The notes below the pieces were generated by a model. The model did no database searches. It was not told the DNA's origin and saw only the letters and a program-made list of their open reading frames with translations. 64,000 nt of DNA from NCBI RefSeq assembly GCF_032884065.1, contig NC_088865.1:45145152-45209151 (forward strand), read 5' to 3'. This DNA comes from Artemia franciscana (lineage: Eukaryota; Arthropoda; Branchiopoda; Anostraca; Artemiidae). A program made the position numbers and the translations under genes. Numbering within the stretch: the first letter of the stretch is position 1; every line of letters begins with the position of its first letter. Positions 1 through 13,096 of the stretch are shown here, in pieces.

Positions 1-1290
1 GTCCATTCGAAGAAATGGGCAATAAAATTATTTTAATTTTTCATTTAACTACTTATTTTATGTTGGATAGAGTTACACAAAATGATGTAAAATTACGCTA
101 CAACCATTATGGAAGAGGTTGATGGATATGTTTCATTAAAAAAAATATCCATTTTAATACTCAAATGTTTTAGCTATCCGTGAAATTTCAGATAAATGTA
201 GAATAGAGTCTGGGAGATGGAAATAAACTATTTCCTGATCTAACTTTATTTCATTTGAGTCCTAAATTGGGTGCTTTGGGATGAAAATTCACTTCTTTTT
301 GACGAAAATGTTTTCCCTTGAAACAGAAAATATTACATTAAGTTGCTTCCCAGCACCAAAGGTTATTATTTTGGGCATCATGAGCATAGGCTGGAAACTT
401 TCTAAGAGGAGGGAGGTAAGCGTTGCTGAGAACCTTTTTTAATAGACACTCAAATATAAATACTGTTTTTTTATGTTTACTTTTCTTCCACTAAACATTT
501 CGTGTTAATAAACTGTAAGGAAGGAGCAACTCGAGTTAATAGGCCGAGTTAACTAAAACTATAAATATATGTTAAATATATGTTATAAATATAAATTATA
601 TGTTAAAAATACATGTTGAAAGAATCCTTTTTTCATATATATTCATTATATATGAAACCTATTGAGTTTAAAGTTAACAACAAATTTTGAGACTGAAAAA
701 AAATTGGGAATATTTTTAATCTTTCTCAAAAAGGATGATCACTGATCCGTGTTTATTTGCTAGTTTGTTTGTTGTTGTTTTTCCTCGGTACGATCTTATC
801 GAACCAATTTTTTTAAATTATCAAGAAAAAGCTCTTTAGAAGAGAAAATGAAAAGTTGCTGTATGACATTTTTATGCAGCACAAAAGGTGGTTCTCAGTC
901 AATTTGTGTCGCAAAAACAAAAAATTTTGCTCCAAAGGGTGCCTAATAGCCGGCCGATTAAGATCTCTGAGGCAGCCGATTCAAAATTCGATTCAAAACT
1001 ATTTAAAGACCGTGTTTTAAGCTTTCCAGGTCAAGAGACAGTAATACCAAGCGTTGGTGCTTATGTTCCTTGTACATGTACTTGGTCTATAAAACAAACG
1101 GTGAAGGTAGCTATTTTTAAAAAAATTATTTAACTATTTATATTCGTTTTCGACTCAGTAAAATCATATAGAGTGGTATATTAGCCATTTTCGAGGAGGT
1201 GTGATTGACTTTTGTTTAGTTGAGCTGGCTGGTAAAAAATTGACCTTCTATACCCAAATTTTCCAACTCCGTGAGCCTTTCTTCCTAATT
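1..1290. repeat. Segment present three times (also 15354-16643 and 28248-29537)
   Basis: All three copies are near identical and end at the same base, after CTTCCTAATT. Copies one and three continue with CCATGTGCC, copy two with ATAATTGCC. One diagnostic base near 1165 is C in copies one and three and A in copy two. An 81-codon frame lies at 888-1133 (and 16241, 29135). It is followed by a plausible donor (GTGAAG then GTAGCT), but I do not recognise its product and codon context gives no firm support. The rest is AT-rich sequence without a recognisable gene. Confidence 0.85.
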
Positions 1291-1926
1291 CCATGTGCCT
1301 AACCCAAGCAGTTTTTCTTGGGGGCATGGGGTGTGTGTCAAAAATAATTTATCATCCCTCTTGATTCCTGGGAATATGTTTAGATTAGGCTACGCCTGTA
1401 CAATTGGTACTGGGATGAAAAGTTTCCTCTCATTGCATTATTTTTTTTTTATGTTACATAAAATGTTACATCCACATTCATATAGGCAAAAAGGCCAAGA
1501 AGGGAGGGAACGAGATTATAGTGTTCCAAAGAAATTTCGCAAGAGGGAGAGGAGGAAAATTAAGTTCTACCATGATATTTAATAAGAGAAGAATTGGATT
1601 AAAAAACAAGAGGTCGAGGAGAGGGCAGCGCTCCTCAAATTCTAAATAATTTCTGTACAGTTTAAGTTACGATGTGGCTCATTACTTACAGGATTTTCGG
1701 TGGGTAATCAGTAATGTGCGATTTTTCCTTTTTCCTTCTTGTAGTCTTTTTCCTTTTTAGTATTCTTTTTTTTCTTTGTTCCTACATTAAAGCCTTGCGA
1801 AGGTATATAATGTATTTTGTTTTATTGTTTAGACTCGTTGTTTAATAGATATGCGCATCTATCTACAATTTAGACTTCAATGAAGAAGTACGGTAAAATA
1901 AGAAGTATAAAAGGATTTAATTTTAC

Positions 1927-4033
1927 CTTTTAAAATCTAATGCATGCTCCGATCCATGTGTACCATTTGAACCCCAGTGAAAGTGAACCTGAGCAAGGTT
2001 GAATGTTGCATTTAAAGAATCCTCCGATACCTGAGGAATTCTATCCCCCTCCATGGAAACAACGACTAAAAAGTAAGACGTAGTTTCAGTAACATTAAAG
2101 ATAAGGTCTAACTTAAACACTCAATTCACTACAGTGAAGGGGTAAGTTTTCCATCCTACTATTTCTGTCTTTCTGTCCCTCTCTCTCTCTCTCTTTCTCA
2201 CTCTCCTTCTGTTCTTTAGCTCAGTTTTTATTTTCACAATATTGAAGGTATAATATTTTATTCTTAAAGTTTGCTAAAATATCTTTTTAACTTTCACCGA
2301 CAATGAGCCTTTGATAAACTGACAAAAAAATTGTTCACTTCAAAATGTTAAAAGTGTTAAAAGGATAAGTAAGTCTTTCTGAAGCTTAAATGTATCAGAA
2401 TAATAAAAGGCAAAGCAAAGATATATACAAATTTTTAGCCAAATCGAATAAGAGGAAGGGGTCGAAATAAGCATCTAAATTAGCGACAGAAAGAGAAAGC
2501 AAGTTAATAAAAGGCTTTCAAAAATAGAAGTTTAATAGCAATAGATAAATCAAAGGAATTAGCTTTTAGTGCTGATTTCAAATATATAAAGTTCATTAAT
2601 TTTATTACTATTTATCAAAAGCTACAAGCCGGAGAAAATTCACTCTATACTCAAAATAGGGAGAAAACACACCCAAAAAGCATATCCTTTAATGACAAAT
2701 CACACTACCAGATTCAGCATATCAGAGAACCCTATTGTATATATTTCAAGCCCTTATATACAAAAATGTAGAGTTTTTGAATTCTTTAGGAGAAGAAAGA
2801 TCACGGACACGTTATTTTCCAGGGGCGGTTATATTAAACTAGTGATCCAAGAAGAGCGTGAGAGGGCTCATTTGATTGGAAGGTAAAAGTTCTAGTACCC
2901 TTTTTTGGTGACAATAAAGATTGGAAGTCAACTAGTCCCCTCCTCCTAAGGCCCCTTTTTTCTAAAGACATTGATCAAAATATTGAAGTAACCATTTTAT
3001 TCAACACAGTTGGATGGTTTAATAACTCTGCCATTGAGAATGACATGACCCCCCCCCCATATTACCAGGGGGGAAAAGATGTAAGTTCCGCATTTTTGCC
3101 ATTGTTCACAAATAGTATTTATCGTTGGAAAATATCCGGACAATTTTTGGGAGTGTTTTCTCAGGTGAATTTTCACGGGAAGAATTCTCTGTGGGGAGAA
3201 AAGTTGCCGGAGGAATTTTTAAGGGCAATTTTACCCTAAGGGAGGTAAGGTGATTCACTAGCATCATTTAAGCATGGCCAGGAACTGAATAAAACAAGCA
3301 AGTTTTTTCAACTGAAAAAAAGGAGTTATATTAAAACTTAGAACGACAAAAATATTCCTCGACCTTATTCTTTAAACTAAAGTTTGACGTTTTGTCACAA
3401 TTCTGTAAAAAAAAACTGATCAAAAACAAGTTCCGTTGAATTTTAGCAAAATGTATTCTTAAGGAACAAAGACTTTAGAAGAGGCTTGAGAAAGGGGCCT
3501 CCCCGCTTAGATATGGAATAATTTTTATTCATTTTAAGTTTTAATATTCCTCCTTACTTTCAGTTGAAGATAAATGTTTTTTTTTTCAATCTAATTACTT
3601 TAATGAGTGACTTGGGAAATATCGGAAGGAGTCTTAACTTATTTTCAGTTATAAAAAGGATGCTTTTCATTCTATTTTTTTTTTATAAAATAATAAATAG
3701 GATAGAAAATTATGGTGTTTTGTAACTCAACGTAGTAATCTCAGCGTGATGTTCAGAGTATTGATATTCACCGTTAATATTATAGGCTAATTTTCAATGT
3801 CATAAATTAGCTGGATTAGTTCTAAATTATGCTAGAATGAAATAGGATAAAACAAAATAAAGATACACCTGTGTGTCCATTATTGACCATCAGGAGATTT
3901 TCCGGTGGTGAATCACCATTTACAATAAATATGGGTCCATATTGGGCAGGTATTGCTGAAGAAAAGGCAATATTTATTGGTGATTGCTCTGAGCCACCAC
4001 AAGTAGGCTCTATTTCGTTCCAGCTATTAGGAC
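1927..4033 (-). CDS. Alpha-carbonic anhydrase, two internal exons (partial gene), left copy
   Basis: Alpha-carbonic anhydrases hydrate CO2 to bicarbonate with a zinc held by three histidines. On the minus strand exon A is 4033-3869 (165 nt), after a TTTTTTCAG acceptor and before a GTGTAT donor. It encodes PNSWNEIEP, a Cys, QSPINI, and ends NNGHT. Exon B is 2065-1927 (139 nt), after TTTTTAG and before GTAAAA. It begins VVSMEGD, contains AQVHFHWGS and ends GSEHALDFK. The split codon G|TC joins them as NNGHT-V-VVS, just as the family reads. Visible active-site residues in CA II numbering: His64 (NGH), Gln92, zinc ligands His94 and His96, Glu106. The third zinc His119 and the Thr199 region should lie in later exons, which I cannot find. 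The intron is 1803 bp and contains a hairpin-family repeat. Signal peptide and first exon were not located. Confidence 0.9.
2176..2205. repeat. CT-rich microsatellite in the carbonic anhydrase intron
   Basis: A short run of CTCTCTCT with minor interruptions, repeated in the other copy near 30424. It lies about 110 bp upstream of the acceptor of exon B on the opposite strand, so it reads as GA-rich in the transcript. Confidence 0.8.
2570..3610. repeat. Interspersed hairpin-family repeat, diverged internal part
   Basis: The order of blocks matches other family members at 43.2-45.2 kb, 49.5-50.7 kb and 63.3-64 kb: TATCAAAAGCTACAAGCC, then a block ending ATCAGAGAACCCTATTGTA, then AAAGATCACGGACACG, then TTTCAACTGAAAAAAAGGAG and CTTACTTTCAGTT. 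The terminal 20-bp hairpin is missing. It sits in the carbonic anhydrase intron. The small frames at 2692-2886 and 3045-3239 belong to this repeat and are not genes. A second copy lies at 30817-31857. Confidence 0.7.
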
Positions 4034-4924
4034 CTGAAAAAATACACGGCTATACAAATTACCTACAAGCAGTCATTAAAAAAGCTTTCCTTCAAAGTCC
4101 CTATCCTTTGACAAAAGGCTATTTTCATTCATGTGTGGGTTCCTCAGGAGATCCAAAGGAAGAAGAAAACATAAGGCAAATTTAAAATAAGTATTTGAGT
4201 TTTCCTAATTTTTCGGGGAGTCTTAGCTTTCCTTCTAAACTTTTTCCTTCAGAGCATTTTTTTGTAACTCTAAGTTCTATTGCTATTGTAGAATGCTTAG
4301 GATATAGATTCGAGAAGCATTTTCCGAGGTCTCATTTTCAAAAGAGTGTGCCATATATATTTCAACGAGAGCTCGTTCTAGGGGGGCTTCTGGGACCAAA
4401 GCTAGACGTGAGAAAAATTTTATTCCCAGGCCTGGTTGAACTGCAAATCGTTAGAACTTCCGTTCCAGGAGGGATCGGGCCAAGTGCATACTTCTACGGT
4501 CAGTCCATCTTCTGCCTTCGTCTGAGCTGTGTTTCTTTTAAACTTTTTCCTGTTACCTTCTTCTTGACTGTCCGCCTTTCTGATACATTTACTTCACTGT
4601 ATGTGTATTCATACGCTATTTAATCAATATCAATCAATGAATATTCATTAATTCAAATTAAAAATATAAAAAAAATAATAATATGCCCCTACAGAGAGCA
4701 GAGCTCGTAAGACTGGGGTAGTACAAATCCATAGAAAAAAAATGCAACGTCTGGTCATACTAATAACTCCAAAAAGAAAAAAAAACTGAAACAAGAACAA
4801 ACAGATAATAAAAAAACATACAAGGTAGGAGATAACAGAGGATGCCACCCCAGCGCGAGAACACCACAGCAAAATACATACTAAAAACAATAAAGACCAT
4901 ATACCGATGTTAATGCTATTGACT

Positions 4925-6330
4925 ATCTCTGAGAACTTACGTTCAAAAGTTTTAAGAGATACGTTAAGATTCTATGACTTTTAGGGGGTGTTTCCCCCTA
5001 TTTTCTAAAAGTAACGCAAATTTTCTCAGGCTCGTAACTTTTGGTGCGTAAGACTAAACTTGATGAAACTTATATATTTAAAATCAGAATTAAAATGCGA
5101 TTCTTTTGATGTAGCTATTGGTATCAAAATTCTAGTTTTTAGAGTTTTGGTTTCTATTGAGCCGGGTCGCTCCTTACTACAGTTCGTTACCACGAACTGT
5201 TTGAAACTGTTTAGAGATTAAAGCCTAATTCAAATGAAAAAATGATAAGGAGAATTTTTCAGGCTGAATTTACCACACGCACTTTGCAGGGAGAGGAGAT
5301 TTTTAGCGATGGTGGAACTGTTTCGAGGGAATTAGAAGCAGGGGGGTTGCACACTAAGTTGGATGAAATTTCCACAGAGGAGTTTTCCTTGAGGGGGAAA
5401 AGTATATATCATAGAGGGTGAGCCAGATTTATCAGCATTATTTGAAAAACAAAAGAAACAAGTATATATATGAATGGCTGCCCCCTCTTTAATACCTTGT
5501 TTTTAACGATAAAGTTTGCCTGTTCTTCCGAATTTTTTAAGAGCGTTTACTGAAACACGGGAAACCTTTTTTGGAAAGCTCTTTTGAAAGTGCTAACAGC
5601 TTTAGCGTCAAGAGCAATGTATTGAGGAGGGGGGGGACCCTTCCTGTACGGAATATTTCTGCCAAAATTAGCATACAAATTTTGCTGTAATGATTCATGT
5701 ACGGCGAATCACATTTTAACCTTTAGTAGTTGAAAAAATTTCAGAAGTTAAATAAACAAGGGTTTTTAACCGAAAGTAGGGAGCGATATTAAGCCTTAAA
5801 ATGAACAGAAATTATTCCGCATATGAAAGGAGATATACCATCCTCAACGCATCGCTCTTTACGCTAAAATTTTTATTGTTTTAAAAAGCAGAGTTGTGAC
5901 AAAGAGTCAAACTTTGGCGTAAAGAGTGAGGCTTTGAGGAGAGGAGAGCCCCTTTCATATACAGAAAAATTTCTTTTTGTCTCAAGTTTCAAAATTGCTC
6001 CTTACCTTCAGTTAAATAAAAAAACCTTCTTTAGTATTTGATCAAAGGTTGGATGTGTTCCGATGTTAGAAGATTGTTTGTGTTTCCACTCCGTCATAAG
6101 CTCCTTTCTCCATCCCTATCCTTGATAGGGAAATCCTGCTTGCGAAGCCTCATGGTTGCATCAGCGTGGGCCTTTCACGAGTTTTCCTATTCAAAACTGT
6201 GAGTGCTGACAGTACTGCACGGTGACCATGAGAAGCAGTGCTTCTCAAGGAAATTACTATCTAGTAAACGATACAGCAGCATTTGCACTGAATTCTGCTG
6301 AATGGATAATAAATCTGAGTTTTGTTTGTT
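4925..6330. repeat. Interspersed hairpin-family repeats with foldback core
   Basis: From 4925 the sequence follows the family end and reaches the 20-bp hairpin at 5180-5199 (CAGTTCGT, loop TACC, ACGAACTG with register shift). Further right, 5760-6015 is a diverged long inverted repeat: ACCGAAAGTAGGGAGCG faces CTCCTTACCTTCAGTT around a loop near 5885-5920. The block 6040-6330 reappears inverted near 43440-43640. The same structures recur at 33172-34577. Confidence 0.75.
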
Positions 6331-6480
6331 TTAGTATCTTGTTTTTACTGAATCCCGTCTTCCTATCTAAGTTATTTATTTTTGGATGCCCCCACTTCCC
6401 CCTTAGTATCACAATATTTGTAGGCATGAATAAATAATGAGTTGGAGATAATAGGTTTTAAATCGTATGTGCCAGATTTC

Positions 6481-6580
6481 NNNNNNNNNNNNNNNNNNNN
6501 NNNNNNNNNNNNNNNNNNNNNNNNNNNNNNNNNNNNNNNNNNNNNNNNNNNNNNNNNNNNNNNNNNNNNNNNNNNNNNNN
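6481..6580. other. Assembly gap (100 N)
   Basis: Exactly 100 N, the usual code for a gap of unknown size. The left edge is a carbonic anhydrase-side sequence, the right edge lies inside a transposon-derived gene. At the corresponding position of the second unit, the sequence left of the right edge is 16644-19485, so at least about 2.8 kb of the first unit is hidden or missing here. Confidence 0.99.
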
Positions 6581-8937
<2,357 letters not shown>

Positions 8938-11010
8938 ATCTCTGTGTTACTGTGATTTTTATCTTCCTTGTGTAATTGATCTCTGTGTTGTATTATATCT
9001 GTTTATATTTATACCTTATTTGGAACTAGGGTTTCTTCTCAGCTAAGGGAAGCTCTTTCATAGAATATTTTTCGTTGCTGCCAAATATGCTTTCAACTTC
9101 CCATCCTCCGCATTCTTCTTACTCACTTTCACAAAACAAAGAATCCACACAGCTTAATATACACCTGCAGGCTGAAACTCTGCCCGAACCTCACTCTCTC
9201 TCAAGTCTTTAAACTCCCAACAATTCTGTTGACATTAAGCATTTAGTTTCATGTTTATCAGCAAAAAAGGCGTAGAGATTACATATCTCGTAACATTTCC
9301 TGGTATTTACTCAATCAACTTTTTTTGCCTCAACCTTAAAAATATTAAATTTGTGAAAAAGCTAGAGCAGCAAACTGTCCGGATTCAGAAACTGCACATA
9401 TTGTTGGTCAGGTAGTGAAAGAATAATTTAGTAGCTATTTATTTGATGTTGACCCCTTTTCACAAGTTTTAAAGACTAAAAAGCCCCTGTAGGTTTTTCT
9501 GCAAAAGCCTCTGTTAGGATACTTGGATAAATTTGACATTATTCAATATTGGTTAAAATGTATCATCAGATTAAGAAACATAGACTAGAGAGTTTGAACA
9601 CTTTGTGAAATGTGTTGGGAAAGGGAATAACAAATGACTCAATTTTTTGAATGTGCGAAACGATAAGTAAAAGTTAAAATAAATTCACATGATATATGGA
9701 AGACCATGGCTTCCAAGATGTTCCAATGATTTAGACAAATCTTATCTTCAAGAGGGAATCATAATCAAACCCCCGAAACTAAATGGTATTATTCCTGGAC
9801 GAGCTTTTGCATCCAAAATTTCTTTAAGTTTTGAGATTCTCGTATGGAATATGCTCGCTGGATAGTGTGCTTTATTTTTGAGGAACCACAAGGATCTCGT
9901 AAACGAGCATATGCCAGTACCGATTTTTTATTTTAGAGAAGGTCTTTATTTCTCAGTCGTAACCTCCAAAAAAGGTTTTAATCACAAGGAAAAGAGAGTT
10001 TTAGAAGCTCTGAACTGATCAATAAATGTGCAAAAATACCAAGGGGAAGGGATTATTTGCCCCCAAGATTTGCAAGTATACCTTTCTTGGGTATTATCTT
10101 GAAAAAATTGCTCCCCCATAGCTTAAAGAATAAGTTTTTGGTGTTTTAATTTCAAAATAAATAAAAACAACCTTGGCCCTTACGGTATTCCATGAATTGG
10201 TGCCATTAAATCTCTATTTATTCATTGATGGGTTTCAATTAAATGTAGGCCTGCATAGAATGCAGAAGTACAGACTAGGAAACAAACACATTGTTAGACA
10301 AAATTTGCTGTATTTCTTAACACAACATGTGACGTGTCTTAGAGACTACCATTGTAAATTTTGTAGGTGTTCACAAATTTTAATGAATGGATACCCGGAG
10401 TCTTATTTTGTACACTTCAATGTCATTCATTGAGAGCTTTCTCACTGAGAACTCAGTCTTATATCTTTGTTTGGTTTCCAGAAATCTGATAGTCTGGTTT
10501 CAATGCCATAAAGGGAGTTAAGGATCTTTTGCAGAGTCGAGTCGGAAGCGCATTTTGTTTAAATGCTTACCTATGGTGGACAGAGACTTCTAGGAGACAA
10601 TCACAGCCTATATAGATAGCAGTTGCACGGAGTGGTATCTTGCCCATAGAAAGATTTCAACACACATCTTTAGACTAGGCGCTAACCTCCGGCACTCCTA
10701 CAGCCAATCAGTGCGGAATGACGCAGCGCCAATTATTGTCGTTACAGTAGCTATTTGTTGCTTTTGAAAAATGTTTGCGCAACTGGTGTCTATACAGGCT
10801 ATGGAGACGACGAAACTGACTTAGCAGTAAAAAGAAGAGAGGTCCAACATTCTTTAAAAACTAATAATCATTTGAAGAGACCCTGGTAAAGGGGCAGAGT
10901 AGGACCCCTGCAATCAAAGGTGCAGAGGTGCTCTTCTATTAAACCAAGACTTGAAGACGGACTATGTGACTTCAACGAATACATTTGAACTTAAATTGAA
11001 TGACCTAAGT
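8938..11010. other. No recognisable gene; AT-rich unique part of the 12.9-kb unit
   Basis: Both unit copies agree closely. An 86-codon frame at 10173-10433 (copy 23068-23328) is open in both but starts without clear context, and I do not recognise it. Around 10680-10740 is a short GC-richer patch. I see no transposon motif, RNA gene or splice-supported exon here. Confidence 0.6.
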
Positions 11011-11857
11011 GCTTACCTACCCCTCATAAGTATTTATCTGATTTCAAATGGGTAGGATTCTCTCTTAAGATTAAACTCAGATCTTATGTGCCCTATGATG
11101 CAGTTAAAAAGATCCTCAGAGTGGCACAATGTTTTCACATGAAAGCTTCCAGCAGGTCTAAACTTGATTTCGTTTTGGAAAGACAATTAAAAATATGAAA
11201 AAATAGTTTACCCTGTACCAACTTAGTCACTACGGCCTAGTTCTCTTCAACCCTTTGTTCAAAAATATGGAAAAGTGTAATGGAATTGAAACAAAATCAA
11301 ACAGATGTGTACTAAGCTAAGCATCATCAATGTTTGAAATAAGGTTTCAGTTGCCTACCGGCGATTGGTTTTTTGAAGATAAACTCTTCTGGAACCGAGG
11401 TATACGCATATCTTAAAGTGCTTACCTACTGTAACCTACTCCTAAAGGCTTACCTACCCCTCAGAAGTATTTATCCGGTTTCAAATGGTTAGGATTCTCT
11501 CTTGAGATTAAAATCGGATCTTATGTGCCCTATGATGCAGTTAAAAATACCCTCAGAGCGGCACAATTTTTTTACATGAAAGCTTCCAGCAGGTCCAAAC
11601 TTGATTTTCGTTTTTATGAAGACAATTAAAAATATGAAAAAATAGTTTACACTGTATAAGCTTAGTCAATACGGCCTGGTTCTCTTCAACCCTTTGTTCA
11701 AAAATATGGAAAAGTATAATGGAATGGAAACAAAATCAAACAGATGTGTAGGAAGCTAAGCATCATCGATGTTTGAAATATGATTTCGGTTGCCTACCGA
11801 CGATTGGTTTTTTGAAGAAAAACTCTTCTGGAACCGAGGTATACGCAAATCTTAAAT
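11011..11857. repeat. Pair of ~410-bp direct repeats, 437 bp apart
   Basis: The first copy starts GCTTACCTACCCCTCATAAG at 11011 and the second GCTTACCTACCCCTCAGAAG at 11448. Both run through CTTATGTGCCCTATGATGCA and AAAAATATGGAAAAGT to ACCGAGGTATACGCA. They differ by scattered substitutions, so they are older than the 12.9-kb duplication, which carries the same pair at 23907-24753. I cannot assign a family; no frame runs through them. Confidence 0.85.
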
Positions 11858-13096
11858 TGGCAGTAATATTTTTGCTTTCTCTTTCCTTTCTCAAAGATCG
11901 TCGTTGAAATGTTTTTTTTTTATTGTACAGTAACAATTTTAAAGACAGACAGAACGAATAAACTTAAAACGAAAACGTAGAATTCTGAAAACCAAATATC
12001 GTATGAAGTGTGACCAAGGAAGTTTCCCATGCAGTTGTGAAGACAAGCAGCTAATGCTGCACACGCAAAGAGTCAAGACTTCAGCTACCATAAACACAAT
12101 AGATGAAGGTGTGGAATTTGATTTTGACTAAAAATGGATTCTTCAGTGTGTTGTCTTTTTATCAATAGAACCCGATTCTGAGGCAACTATTGGATTGTTC
12201 ACATTGGTGTGATAAGTAGTGTGGCCTTATAGCCCCAATTACCAAAAATAACCAAAAACAGCAATTTTTATTTATTCTGACCACTATATCCACTCACGAA
12301 CTGAGACAACAAATTGAGCATTCTGAATAGTCATGCTTTTAGAAAACAGAATAAAATCTATTTCTCTCAAATGTCTTCCTATATCCTATACGCCTTATTG
12401 TACGAATGGGGACAATGCCTAAGTGTCGTTTTATTTTTTTACATTTTCTGTCTAAATCAAAGTACATCTGGAACAACTTTCTATGCTTAGAGTTCATATT
12501 TTCATTCATGTTTTGACAGATCTATCGACGGATAAATATTTTTTTTCAGACATTTTTATTAGCATAAACACAGATCAATACGAGAACTAGTAAAAAAAAA
12601 ACCAATGCTTGAGAAAGCGACCGGCTGGATATCATTTTGCCAATCCATCGTACCGATTCAAATAAAAACATGAGTGTTGCGAAAACAGTAGTACAGGCGG
12701 AAAAAAGAATGGCAGAAAGAAAAAGAATCTTCATATGGTCCAGAATCCGAAATCTGGCACTTAAATCAAAACTTAACTAGATGATAAATACAAAGCATTC
12801 TTTTAATTGTCAAAACAAGGTATTTGGTACAAGTAAAGGTTTAAAGTTGCATAAGTCATTTTGACAAAAGCCTTCAAAATTCAGCATAACAAGGCTTTAA
12901 TAATGATTTGAAAAGAAGTTAGAAAATAGGAAAAATAATAGAAATTTTAGTATTGAAAACGGGGATTTCTAGGGATTTGACACCAGACTTCTAGGGATTT
13001 CAGATAAATGAAGTGGAAAAATTGGTTTTATTGTCTGAACCGGTTTGAGAAATATTAAGGGTGAGTGATTCTGAGTGATTTGAGAGATTTTGCTGA
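11858..13096. other. No recognised gene; unit-specific spacer with a divergence patch
   Basis: A 43-codon frame from an ATG at 12003 has three Cys residues and ends EFDFD, intact in both copies, product unknown. At 12345-12560 the two units differ much more than elsewhere. A minus-strand frame at 12546-12734 resembles a hydrophobic leader but changes frame between the copies. Near 12960 the string TTCTAGGGATTT repeats just upstream of the piggyBac relic. Confidence 0.5.

Larger units (their letters stand above)
1..6480. repeat. Left copy of a 6.48-kb duplicated segment, cut at a contig end
   Basis: This stretch matches 28248-34727 almost base for base. The only difference I found is an A-run near 6014 (seven A here, six in the other copy). 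Its first 1290 bases also occur at 15354-16643. It holds the two carbonic anhydrase exons and two interspersed repeats. It stops at the N gap, while the other copy runs on into different sequence at 34728. Such identity across introns and repeats suggests a very recent duplication or, more likely, the other haplotype placed here by the assembler. Confidence 0.9.

Noticed and set aside
1295..1582. 95-codon plus frame in the duplicated segment (also 29542-29829)
   Set aside because: Low-complexity, basic C-terminus, no motif and no splice support. Present in two copies only because the whole segment is.
4195..4623. 142-codon plus frame rich in Phe and Ser (also 32442-32870)
   Set aside because: Non-ATG start, composition of AT-rich noise, and no family recognised.
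4648..4890. Hydrophobic minus-strand frame that might be the first exon of the carbonic anhydrase
   Set aside because: No W-x-Y-x-G motif and no donor in the phase needed to join the next exon; the hydrophobicity follows from T-rich sequence.
12546..12734. Minus-strand frame resembling a signal peptide (also 25454-25666)
   Set aside because: The reading frame changes between the two units at an A-run and lies in the divergence patch; no downstream gene.
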